A stretch of DNA of 64,000 nt from positions 47,787,651-47,851,650 of the forward strand of contig NC_065571.1 in NCBI RefSeq assembly GCF_937616625.2, read 5' to 3'. This document shows, piece after piece, positions 35,970-46,410 of the stretch. This DNA comes from Mercurialis annua. Its lineage: Eukaryota; Streptophyta; Magnoliopsida; Malpighiales; Euphorbiaceae. How positions within the stretch are numbered: position 1 is the first letter of the stretch; each line of letters starts with the position of its first letter. The position numbers were made by a program, and so were the translations under genes. Below the pieces are notes generated by a model. The model had not been told where the DNA came from, ran no database searches, and worked only from the letters and a program-made list of their open reading frames with translations.

Positions 35970-36255
35970 GGGAAAAGGTGCAAAAATGACCCTAATGTAT
36001 AGCCCGTGTCTCATGTTGGCACCTCATGTATTTCGGATCCCAAAAAGGACCCTAACGTCTTGAAAAAGTGTCAAAAATGACCCTTCCGTTAACATTTCCG
36101 TTTAAGGCCGTACACATTTATGTTTAACGTCGTCCATGTTTTGTGTTTTTTTGATACTTTTTCGCAACGTTAGGGTCATATTTGAGATCCGAAATACATG
36201 AAGTGCCAATAAGATACATGAGGTATACATGAGGGTCATTTTTGCACCTTTTCCC
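35970..36255. mobile_element. MULE-like MITE with perfect 9-bp duplication, in the XBAT31 upstream region
   Basis: The 286-bp element begins GGGAAAAGGTGCAAAAATGA and ends TCATTTTTGCACCTTTTCCC, with TTTTAAATT on both sides (35961-35969 and 36256-36264). Inner segments (CATGTATTTCGGATC against GATCCGAAATACATGA) extend the inverted repeat over about 110 bp. It lies about 790 bases before the XBAT31-like start codon. Confidence 0.87.
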
Positions 36256-36264
36256 TTTTAAATT

Positions 36265-37041
36265 TTTATTCTTTTTTATTCTCATATCTCTTTCTAAATT
36301 TAAATTTTTTAATTTTTAATCCCACCACCATTATACCCAAATCCCTTGTTTTGAGTCAAATACTTTTTCTGATTCCTTTTCTGTCTCTTTTATCTGCCTT
36401 CTTATTACTTTTTTGATATTTTTAACACAAAAGTATGATAAATTTTGATTCTTTATTCTAAAATCCTGAACTGGGTTCTTGAGATTTCATTTGGATTCTG
36501 TTTTCTTGTATATTTTGTAGATAATCTTAATCAAAGTTCCAATCTTTGAAGCAAATTAGCAAATAGGTATTTGGAGATTATGTTTCTTTAAAGAAAATGT
36601 TTGCTTACATTAGTTTTGAAGAAGATTGATTTGGAGTTTTATAGTTTTAAGGTAATGTTTTGTTGGGTTTCTAGAAATTCACAAGATTAATTAACCAATT
36701 TTTATAATAAAAAGGTCTTATTCATCAAGACTGCAATTTTTTCTGTTTATATATGACAAAGAAAAAATTAAATGAGCAGTTAGTGTTAAAAACCACCTTC
36801 TATTTTTTGTTTTTTCTTTCATTTTTGATGTCAACAGGAGTCAGAAAGATTCTGACTGTTGTAACCAATTTTTTGTGATTAGTAATTGAGTTTTTAGGTG
36901 GTTGTTAGTTTGGTAGATAGGGAATTTTTATGTCACCTGATCAATGTTTGTTAATTCTTGAGAATGGCTTTTAATGGTTTAAGAATTTAGATTGTGTTTC
37001 TGATAGATTGGTTCTAGAAAACCATGAAATTTTTAAGTATT
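36265..37041 (+). promoter_or_regulatory. Promoter and leader of the XBAT31-like gene
   Basis: The region is T-rich with pyrimidine tracts (36360-36420). A leader intron is possible between GTAATGTTTT (36651) and GTCAACAG (36837), but this is only a splice-signal guess. No TATA box can be placed with confidence. Confidence 0.3.
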
Positions 37042-40000
37042 ATGGGTAATTCTTTTGGTTGTTCTGCATCTGGGGAGCGTTTAGTTTCTGCAGCAAGAGA
37101 TGGTGATCTTCAAGAAGCTAAGGCATTGCTGGAATGCAATCCGAGGCTAGCTCGATACTCGACATTTGGTGTTCGGAATTCGCCATTGCATTATTCTGCA
37201 GCTCAAGGTCACCATGAGGTAGTTCTTACTCTTTAATTAAGTTGCCAAATGAAAGTTGATAACATTTCTATCAATTGTAGGTGATTTAAATTTCTTTATA
37301 ACTTGTAACCGTCTTTTCGTACGTGTTATTAGATAGTTTCTCTCCTGATTGAGTCTGGAGTTGACATTAATCTGAGGAATTATCGTGGTCAGGTAATACG
37401 AATATTGCTGCCTCGCTAAATTAGCACATTTCCTTAAGAAAAATTGTTTAGTTACTTTGGGAATATTCATAATGAACTAGTAATCCTGTTGGATAATCTA
37501 ACGTTTGTTTGCGTAAACAGACTGCTTTGATGCAAGCTTGTCAACATGGTCACTGGGAGGTTGTCCTGATTCTGTTACTTTATAAAGCCAATGTAAGTGT
37601 TCCACTTTGGATCATATTGATTATGTTTCCTTTAAAGGTGTTTAAGTCTAAGACGATGATGTATATGTGGATTTATGCAAGTTAGATTCACAAATCAGAT
37701 TATCTTAATGGGGGTACTGCACTCCACTTGGGTGCTCTGAATGGTCATACTCGGTGCATACGCCTCCTCCTTGCAGACTACATACCCAGCGTTCCAGATT
37801 GTTGGAATATGTTGACAAACAGATCAAACAATATTCAGTCAATTTCAGAGTTCGATGAATGGTACTTTCACCTCTAAATTTTCTTTTAGTTCCCTTGATC
37901 TCTTTGCCATTATGCTGTCTTAAATTGCCTTTTTGTGCTATCTTGCATTCATCAGTGCTCTCCATAAGGTGATTAACAGATCTGCCGATGGAGGTATCAC
38001 TGCTCTGCATATGGCAGCTCTGAATGGGCATCTCGAAACTGTGCAATTGCTTCTGGATTTAGGAGCTTCTGTTTCTGAGGTCACTGTGGAAGATGGAACT
38101 ACCATTGACCTAATAGGTTCTAATTTTGCCTTTAACATTTTCAATCAACAATCTATGTCATGTCCACAAGTTACATGTTTTAGTCAATGTTAAAGGTGCT
38201 TTTTAATTCTTTTAACTTAAAATTAAGAACTTCATATATTTAACATTAATGCATTTTCTCTCCTTGTTTCCTTAGTAGCTAGAAGCTTTTAATTTTTATG
38301 TGAATTGGTAATTTCATCTGAAACTATTTTGTTACACCCTTAATGCAAACTGTGACCATAAATGCAAGGAACAAACACAGGGTAATTAAAGATGAAATTT
38401 AGCATAAGAATGCATGAAATTATGTTGGGGTCATTTGACCTTTTCTATCTTGCGTAACAAAACTGGAAATGTAGTTGTATGGTTATCTGAAGTACATCAA
38501 ATTAGGAAAACTTATTTTACAAAGAACAGGTTACCTGATAATGTTTTGGCTAGCATATTTTTAACAATAGAACAGCTGTTTCTGAGAAGTTCATACTACT
38601 ATTTCTCTAGATTAACGTTGCTTGTATGTTATCTCTTTTCAGGTGCTGGAAGTACTGCTCTTCATTATGCTGCATGTGGTGGAAATCCACAATGCTGTCA
38701 AGTATGTTTTCCATTAAACAGCAAAGGTATCTGAATAAAATCATAGTTTTTCAGTGCGCTGAAAACTTACTATCTGTATATCTATCATGGTTCAGATGTT
38801 GATTGCCAGGGGTGCCAGTGTTGCTGCTGAAAATGCAAATGGGTATGAATCTCAAATGCCCACTCCTTATATGTTCAAATAACGACCACATGTTCATATA
38901 GTATTAGTAACTTGCTTCTGGCATCCTTTTGCTCCCTTTTTCAGTAGTTTATCTCTACTATGCAACTATCACAGAAAAAAGCTAACTGTAGAGATGGTTT
39001 CAGCACATAGATAAATTTGGTTAGCTTACATTCATATCTGTCCTGATATTTAGAATTAAACAATGACTTGGGTGGAAAGAAAACTCTATATATTCCACAA
39101 ATGAGTCCTTGGTGATTTGCACGGCAAACTGACCGTGGAAGAGTAAGCATTAATGTCAATATGAATCGTAAATAATTCAGTTGTGTCGAGATTAACTGTA
39201 TGCCTGGCATGAGAGTACATCAGAAAATAGAACTTATTTAATATCAATGCAGATTAATAATTATGCAGATTATTTGAAGTAGAATATTCTACACGATTCA
39301 TACTATATGCTTCTTTCTTAAGAATCCAGATAGAAACTTTGAAGAATTGACAGCCATTAGGTCCATTACTTGTGTGATAGTTAAAATGTATTCTTGATAG
39401 TCATATAAGTTTACCATTTATCTATATGAGCAACTGGTTCATGTTAAGGATAGATGATTATTGTTAATCACACTCCTCTTCTTTTTTAGAACTTATTGTT
39501 GCAGCTTGCTTCTACTCATACAGTCATACTTTATTTTTTTGATACTTGTATATGTATAGTTACAATATTTTCTCATCAGTTTTTTACTACGATCTTGCTT
39601 AGAAATACTAGAACAATTGCTGCTTAGGTGGGCGTGGAATTTACAAGTGCTGACCTAGTTTCTATGGGAACCATATAAATTGCTTGCTGAGAAAATCAAG
39701 GTCATAAGCATATTACTGTCTAATATAATGCCGGCTGAAAAGAAGGCCTGGAATGAAGCATACTGATTTTTTTGTTCTTCATGCCTGGCATTTCACATTT
39801 ATGACTTTACTTTCTCCTTGATCTATACTATATATAAAAGCACGGATGGGGGGGGACAGGCAAATTTACTGAATAATCCTTTTCAGTTTACTATCAATAA
39901 AGGTTTTATAGTCATTAACTAATTAGTTATTTAATTAATCACTATCATAATTAAAGTTCTAATTAGAATAGGTAGCTAAATAATCTCCAATTTAGTTTTA

Positions 40001-43000
40001 ATTATAAGTTATAAATAAAGATAGCTAAACTCTTGTAAAACTCAAAATCTAACTATTAGTTTCATTACGTTTTATATTTTAAAACAAATGTTTACCATTA
40101 TGGTTTCCTATTTATAATAGATATGCATAATCCGTTATAAAGGTTTTTAGTGAGTTGTGGTTTAATGATTAGAAGTTTGCCTCCTTCTACAGTTCAAAGT
40201 CTTACAAATAAATTTTTCATTGCATATCTTAACTTTGTTCTCTTTCTTAAAAAAAATATTTTCAATTTGCTCATTAATTCTTTTTAATTAACTAATATAT
40301 AAGTTATAATAAAACTAAAGATGACATCAGGTGTAGTTTATTTCAAGGAAAATTTAGTTTTACATTAATATACGAGTTTTCAATTTACGGAAATTATATA
40401 TTTAATTTTATTATTCTCATTTTCAATTATTCTTATTATAAAATAAAGATGAAAATTTAGTTATATATTATTAAATTAATTTTATGTCGATTATAATTAA
40501 AATTAATTGATATAATTGTAATATATTTAATTAATACATAAAGCGACGAGTTATACTACGAGCCACGTGCATAGCACGTAACGCGAAACTAGTATATTTA
40601 AATGGGTAAATGTCCTTCATTTATGAATTTGCTGTCATGCACATTCAGGAATTGATTGCACTAGAATAAGGCGTACGCTGATCTGTTTATAGTTTCTTTT
40701 GTTTTTTGGTGCCAACTCAAGTTTGATTTATCAGTCAATTATTTCGCTTAAATATGAAGGTCCCAGGTTGTGAGTTCTGTTGGGTCTTAATGAGATTAAG
40801 GCATCAAATTTCACGAGACATAGACACCGAACTTGTCGTCTCTCAAGTTCTTTACTTCCTATCAAATTTGTTTGAATTTGAAATAAATCATGTTAAAATA
40901 CTTATTTAATTTCCCTCGTCAGAGAGCTTTTACTGGTTTTCTATTTTTCATATAGATGATAGTTTTTGAAATGCATTTTATATACAATGCAATTAATTTT
41001 CTTTACAATTAATTTTATTTTAAGTTTAGTTACGGATTGAATTAGGTGTCCACATCTCTAACATGAGAGGGCCTGCATAATTTATTTTTCTACCTTTGCC
41101 AGTGTTTGTCTCATTGGATGATGGCAAAACTTCTGAGCAGACTTGTGTATCATTACTTAACCTCATAATTTGACGTGTATCTATGGGTGAATTATGGGTT
41201 TGTTTCAATAGTAGTATTCCAACAATGATAATATACTAATGGTGAGGACATTTCTACTTTGTAATTGCATGTTCTATGCTGAAATTAAATGGGATCACAT
41301 CTTCTATATATTAGATCTTAGAACTTAATTTTGGGTTTTTATAAGATCATTTCTATTTGCCATGTTATAATCTTGGAACATACATATGCCTAAAACTTGG
41401 AAATCAAAACCCATTTCAAATCGAACATCTAGGTCCCTTACTACTATTTGAGATAATAAAACTATAGTTAGAGACTAGAGTTTCACCTAACAGCTTGAGC
41501 TTTTGGATTGATTTGTCATTTGACATGATATATAATGTCCATCATAGCATTGACCTGTATCATAATATATTTGGGATTAAGAATGCTGTGTTCATACTGG
41601 TCCTATTTGTTAATTGAAGGCTGTTTGTTCAACCATGCAGATGGACTCCTCTGATGGTTGCTCATTCATGGCATAGAAGTCAACTTGAGCAAATATTGAG
41701 CGTGCAGCCAGAATGTCAGACACCGATATGCCCTTCACCATATTTATCTCTTCCCCTGATGAGCATTGTCAAAATTGCCAGGTGAATATGTTTTGTCATA
41801 CTTTCTATAACTGCATGAACTTATGCTATGCTGTGTAATTTTCTAATTGTGAGCCATGAATTCTTAGCTTCACCCTACGTGAACCAGTTCTGTTTCACGT
41901 TAGGAATATTGATTCATCTAGTGTCTTCTTAAAAACTATCTTCATTGCTCCAAGTGAATTGTAACCCGAAGAAATGCTGAGGCTTTAGAGCCTTTGCATA
42001 CTGGCATTATTCCACTTAGAGAGGCTCTTAGAAAGTGTATGTGCCTTAAAATTTATTCATTCCAGTGTAGATCAACAAATTTTATTAGTCATTCTAAAGA
42101 TTATATCTTGTCCGAATGCAATTTGCTGATCATGGACGCAATTGCAAGCATAAGCTTGATATCACAGGTGACTATTGGCACATAACAGTTATTACCGCGA
42201 CCAAGTAATGTTAGTAATTTTTTTGCATTGTGCTTAAGTTTCAGCTGTCCTTCCTATTATTTCAAATGATATTGTTAAGGGAACTACAAATCGTGTAGAT
42301 CGATATCACGGGCCTGTCACATTAAAAATACACTGTTGAATTTACCTGGTATATATATTTTGCGGAATAAAACATGATCCTGCATTTTAAAGTGACTAAG
42401 CATAGACACACAAGATGCAGGACAAGCAAACATCTACATTTCTCGAGTTCCTTTAACTAATGGTAAATTGATTTTCTATTTTGGATTAATTTCCAGAGAA
42501 TGTGGATGGAGGAATGAGGATTTGCTGCCCTCATGCCAGGATACATGTGTTGTTTGTTTGGAAAGGTCATGCACAGTTGCTGCAGAAGGTAATTTGCTGT
42601 TAATTGTTACATGTTCAAAAATTTGTTTATCCTAGTGAGACCTTCATCATTTCGCACAGAAGCACATGTTATATTGGTAGAAAAGTCTAGTTGAACGTAT
42701 ATGCTGTTAGTTGACGAGATCATGTACCGCTTGCAAATTCGAGCCACCAAATTATAGTTCAAACCCGAAGTGTTAACTTAATCTGCTATGCTTAATGCTA
42801 ACATGCACGAAGATCTTATGTATATACACAAATGATGCAGGTTGTGGTCATGAGTTCTGCATATGGTGTCCGTTATATCTCTGTTCTACAATCTGCTCAT
42901 CAAATGCTGCTCAAGGTCCTCCGGGATCAGTTACGTGTCCCCTCTGTCGTCATGGCATCGTTTCATTTGTGAAGCTTCCCGAAACAAAGCCAGTGGCGAA

Positions 43001-43373
43001 GGCGATTGCCAGAACAAGTTTGTCACTATCATTTTGTTCATGTTCGGGTGAGGAGCCAGAACCTTCTTCCGTATTAACCCCACTTTGCAGGCCTGATTTC
43101 GGGTGCACCAGAATGTCCCCTCTTTCATCGTCTTTCCGCTCGTTGAGTTGCCAGAAGTTCCCATCGATGAAATTCAATGGGAGAGGATGCATGGGAACTC
43201 CGGACACGAGTCCTTCTTTAGTTCCTTGCACCATTGACCGGAACCAGCGTGAACATTTGGTCCGATATTCAAGGTCGAGGCTTGGACGATCGACTTCCAG
43301 CAACGACACGGAGGGTAGGAGATCTTGGTTATCTGCAATCAATTATTATACAACTATAGTAACCGGAAGCTGA
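37042..43373 (+). CDS. XBAT31: XBAT31-like ankyrin/RING E3 ubiquitin ligase, ten exons
   Basis: Exons: 37042-37218, 37333-37392, 37521-37592, 37686-37861, 37956-38116, 38643-38701, 38796-38842, 41641-41781, 42497-42588, 42841-43373. They join in frame to 1518 nt (505 aa), all with GT-AG introns. The start [20 protein letters not shown] is the family start; an in-frame ATG six codons upstream (37024) is less likely because Gly2 and Cys7 suggest N-myristoylation/palmitoylation. Ankyrin repeats fill about residues 10-260 ([71 protein letters not shown]). The RING-HC uses C315, C318, C330, H332, C335, C338, C361 and C364. The C-terminus is Ser-rich. The repeats should bind substrates and the RING an E2; Arabidopsis XBAT31 is reported to target ELF3. 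Intron 7 is 2.8 kb and holds a Helitron. Confidence 0.93.
38843..41640 (+). other. Large intron 7 of the XBAT31-like gene
   Basis: Bounded by GG|GTATGA and CATGCAG|A. It contains the Helitron at 39822-40592. The remaining sequence is AT-rich and shows no reading frame worth calling. Confidence 0.8.
39822..40592 (+). mobile_element. Non-autonomous Helitron, copy 2, in an intron
   Basis: Starts TCTATACTATATATAAAAGC then ACGGATGGGGGGGGACAGGC, and ends with the hairpin ACGTGCATAGCACGT and ACGCGAAACTAG. The flanks are A and T. Length 771 bp, no coding capacity. A tRNA-like segment (GTGGTTTAATGATTAGAAGT then ACAGTTCAAAGTC, about 40150-40200) inside may be a captured SINE piece. Confidence 0.85.
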
Positions 43374-43891
43374 CAATTCACAAGTTATTTTTTGGTTTCT
43401 TTTTTTGCTGCTATTTTAATTATTTTCTCCTATTTTTACCCATTGTTTTTATCTATTATTTAAACATGTAATTTTTGGTGTAAATATCTAAAATCATTTG
43501 CAACAGCCTACAGGAGATATCATGGGATTCAGAAAAAAGAAAAGAATCCTGCGGATTCACCTCTGTTTGCATCAGATATAAAAAAGATATGTTTTTAAGA
43601 GAAATGTCACAAACTACTGAATTTTATCATTGTTATTATATTTATTTCGTTATGATGAATTCCATTTTATTATTTAGATTATGAAACATAGAGTTTATCT
43701 ATAAATGAATTTCATTTGATTTATCAATCCATTATAATGTGAAATTTCATGTAAGATATAATATTTTATCATTCCATTATAATATTTCTATCACTACTGG
43801 CAGCTAGTTTATAAGTTGCAGTATTTAACTTCATTATTGTGAGTGGTATTTAAATTATTGTTGTAAAATATCTTTTAGCTGTAAAATTAAT
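43374..43891 (+). other. Probable 3' untranslated region of the XBAT31-like gene and spacer
   Basis: T-rich sequence follows the stop. I cannot fix the polyadenylation site; TGTAAT and AATAAA-like variants are scattered. Confidence 0.35.
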
Positions 43892-44201
43892 GGCAAAAGG
43901 TAAAAAGAAATAAAGTTATTCAAAAATAGCATACAAGTATTTATAATATTTTTTAGCCATTCAAGCCTTTAATATTTATAAATGGTACAAATAAATTCTT
44001 CTCATACCAATTCACAAAAATAACTAAAATATGGAGTTAAGTATCCAAAAACTAAATTAACAGGGTTTAAGAATTCTATCCAGCAAAATTAAAGAACTTT
44101 TTTTGCACCATTTTAAAATATTAAGGCTCATGTGGTAAAAAAAAATAAAGATATTTATGTGTTCTTTTTGAATCATTCGAAAAGAAGTTGTACCTTTAGC
44201 C
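43892..44201. mobile_element. MULE-like MITE with perfect 9-bp duplication
   Basis: 310 bp starting GGCAAAAGGTA and ending TACCTTTAGCC, with AAAATTAAT on both sides (43883-43891 and 44202-44210). The arms are imperfectly complementary over about 100 bp, including TTCAAGCCTTTAATATTTAT against AAAATATTAAGGCTCAT. Confidence 0.82.
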
Positions 44202-44210
44202 AAAATTAAT

Positions 44211-44955
44211 TTAAGTTACCAATTAGAATATTTGTTCTATTGTTTAATCTCTGAAATCTTGTTTGAGGAAAATGCCAAATGCTAGACTAAACCCTAGTTA
44301 CATGCAAGTTACAAGTTAAAAGTCAAACTATGAACTGTCATTCTCAATAGTAGAACTAGAAGTAGATTGGGATAATTACTATCGCCATCCTAACACACAG
44401 AATTACTATTAATCTCTATATTTTTTAAAAATAATTATTTCTCCCTAACAAGTGAAAGTGAAAGAGTAGTTTTTTAAGATATAGCAAAAAATATAATAAT
44501 TTTTATACAAAATTTGCACCGTATTATAGTTATACAACTTCTAATATTGGTTATCCACATATTATATTTTTATTTGATGGAAATGAAGAAATAAAATAAT
44601 TCTTTTTGTCCAAAGAACCAAAACCCTAAGCACACGCACTGGTCCTGTGCCCTAACTTCTAACCCTAATGCAAGTCCAAAATAGTTTCTGCCTATTTTGC
44701 AGTAACCGTGCACATCCTTTTAGCTATCTGTAAATAAAAAATAACCTAATCATTCATCTTCCACAATACATTTTCCTTGCATGCAAACACAACTTAACAA
44801 GATTTAACTTAAGGGCAGTAAAATTCTGTAGTATTGTATTCATACACATGAGAAAATAAAAACGCATATTTATTCTTCAACAGATATAATTTAAAGAAGA
44901 AAATGTAGGAAGTAAAACAGAAACGATCCAGAAATATGAACTGTAAAAAAATTAT
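44211..44955. other. Spacer between the XBAT31-like gene and TAS3
   Basis: No protein-coding signal. Its right part (after about 44700) may belong to the TAS3 transcript's 3' end on the minus strand. Confidence 0.35.
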
Positions 44956-45022
44956 TATTGAGGTAATATCATTTTACAATAAGGTTCATTACATGCATAG
45001 CTAGCTAAGTCAAACTACGGAA

Positions 45023-45043
45023 AAGCTCAGGAGGAATAGACAA
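45023..45043 (-). promoter_or_regulatory. 3' miR390 target site of TAS3
   Basis: The plus strand reads AAGCTCAGGAGG and then AATAGACAA. It equals miR390 at 16 of 21 positions, with positions 1-12 exact and position 13 able to form a G:U pair. The predicted slice point lies opposite nucleotides 10/11. Confidence 0.9.
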
Positions 45044-45137
45044 GAAAAAAGAGTATGGGATGGATGGCGGAGATAAGAAAAAACAAAATGAAATGAAACG
45101 GAATAGAGAGCGGCCACTGTAACGATGAAAGTCGTAA

Positions 45138-45158
45138 CAAGCCTTGCAAGGTCAAGAA
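45138..45158 (-). ncRNA. tasiARF, register D6
   Basis: Starts TTCTTGACCTTGCAAGG on the minus strand, the invariant tasiARF core, and ends CTTG. Its 5' U suits AGO1. Only one tasiARF is present in the interval. Confidence 0.92.
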
Positions 45159-45182
45159 AAAAAAATAAAAAAAAAATAAACC

Positions 45183-45203
45183 AAGCTCGGTTAGGATAGC
45201 ACC
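45183..45203 (-). promoter_or_regulatory. 5' miR390 target site of TAS3, predicted non-cleavable
   Basis: The plus strand reads AAGCTCGG, TTA, GGATAGCACC. It equals miR390 at 16 of 21 positions; mismatches at 7, 9, 10 and 11 surround the slice position, and position 19 can be a wobble pair. Confidence 0.87.
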
Positions 45204-45430
45204 ACTAAAACCCAGGTTTTTGCTTCATTCTCCATTGCAGAAGAAGCTTAAAACCAAGTCGCCAAAGCTTTCTCTTAGAGATTCCATCAGTAAACAACAG
45301 TGGATAATAATATTCTTCAGCTTCCATTGAAAAAACACTGTCGAACCAGGCATGAAAATGAAAGAAAAGACAAGGGATTTGGAGTAGGTAATAAGCTGCG
45401 AAGTGATGTAGAATTGAAGATAAAGATAGA

Positions 45431-45443
45431 GTTTATATATAGC
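45431..45443 (-). promoter_or_regulatory. Putative TATA box of TAS3
   Basis: Minus strand CTATATATAAAC, about 230 bases upstream of the 5' miR390 site. Confidence 0.4.
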
Positions 45444-46050
45444 AGAAAAAAGAAGAGTAATAAATGAGAGATACAGAGAGTACTGACAAAACAAAACCCT
45501 AAAATTATATTCAGAGTTTAAAAGAAAAGAATGGGATTAGAGGAAGCAAAGAAGAAGAAGAACAAAGAGGAATATATTACAGTGTATTTCTCTTTCTATA
45601 TTAAATTTTGAAGCTGTGTTTTTGTCAACAACAAAATGTAGGGTTTTGAGTAACAGAGAAACCCAAAAATTTGATTGATTTGAGAGAAGCTAGGAAAGTA
45701 CAAACTATAACTAATGTGACTTAACACCATCTATCACTTATACGCATCTCTTCTCCTTTCCACCAGTCTTTTAAAACCCAACTTATCGTCCACCGATTCA
45801 CGGTTTAACCGGTTTAGCTAGTGAAAGTTTCTGCGATTATTAAACGATAGTGCTTGACGGAACAATTATCGACTTTTAAATTTTAATATTTTAATAACTA
45901 AATTTCGATTTTGCAAATACAAGGGGGTCTCTAAATAAATAAATACGGAAATTACTAATGGCTGATGAAAAATGCATGTCTTTCTAATTTTGTCATGTTA
46001 TTTAGTTTAGTTTTGAATTAAAATATAATCTTAAAGTAAATAAAATATAG
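45444..46050. other. TAS3 upstream region
   Basis: Purine-rich in plus orientation up to about 45600, then AT-rich. No gene seen. Confidence 0.35.
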
Positions 46051-46410
46051 ATAAAATGTTTTTTCATCTCCATAATTTTATCGAATATATCCCTAAAAAA
46101 TAATTAGGACATTTCGGTCTGCTAATTTTATGAATTGAAATAAATATATTTATAAACCTATTTTTAGACACACAATTTTCCTTTAAAACCCAAATTATCC
46201 TTCCTCACCTGAAATAATAGACCAACTGCATAAAATAATCATTTATGGAATCAAAAATTCATAAAATAAATCCCTAAAATAAATTTAAAGTGAAGATTGG
46301 ATATATTTATTCTAATTCATAAAATTGACAAACAAGAAGTCTAAATTATATTTAGGAATATATTTGACAAAAAAGAGACAAAATCATGGATAAAAAAAAT
46401 CATTTTTCCT
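46051..46410. mobile_element. MULE-like MITE, family B copy 1
   Basis: Ends ATAAAATGTTTTTTCATC and GGATAAAAAAAATCATTTTT with inverted arms of about 100 bp (TCGAATATATCCCTAAAAAA against TTTAGGAATATATTTGAC). Flanks AAAATATAG and AAAATATAA agree at 8 of 9. A relative lies at 55045-55430. Confidence 0.7.

Larger units (their letters stand above)
44956..45440 (-). ncRNA. TAS3: TAS3 trans-acting siRNA precursor, boundaries approximate
   Basis: On the minus strand two miR390-complementary sites (45183-45203 and 45023-45043) enclose one tasiARF (45138-45158). This two-hit, one-tasiARF arrangement fits the short type of TAS3 described across land plants. The 3' site pairs with the first 12 miR390 nucleotides without mismatch and should be sliced between 45033 and 45032. 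Counting 21-nt steps from there puts the tasiARF exactly at D6. The 5' site mismatches miR390 at positions 7 and 9-11, as in non-cleaved 5' sites. In known plants AGO7-miR390 triggers siRNA production, and tasiARF silences ARF2/3/4. A TATA-like CTATATATAAA at about 45431-45443 suggests a start near 45400. Short open frames here are not conserved proteins. Confidence 0.9.

Noticed and set aside
37024..37041. Upstream in-frame ATG as the XBAT31-like start
   Set aside because: The family start [11 protein letters not shown] begins at 37042 and needs Gly at position 2 for lipidation. The upstream ATG would add six non-conserved residues.
42931..43342. Minus-strand open frames antisense to the last XBAT31-like exon
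   Set aside because: They mirror the codon structure of the real exon and have no independent support.
45225..45494. Minus-strand 89-codon open frame upstream of TAS3
   Set aside because: It overlaps the TAS3 leader, is low in complexity (Leu/Phe/Ser/Tyr) and has no recognisable motif. The non-coding TAS3 explanation is much stronger.
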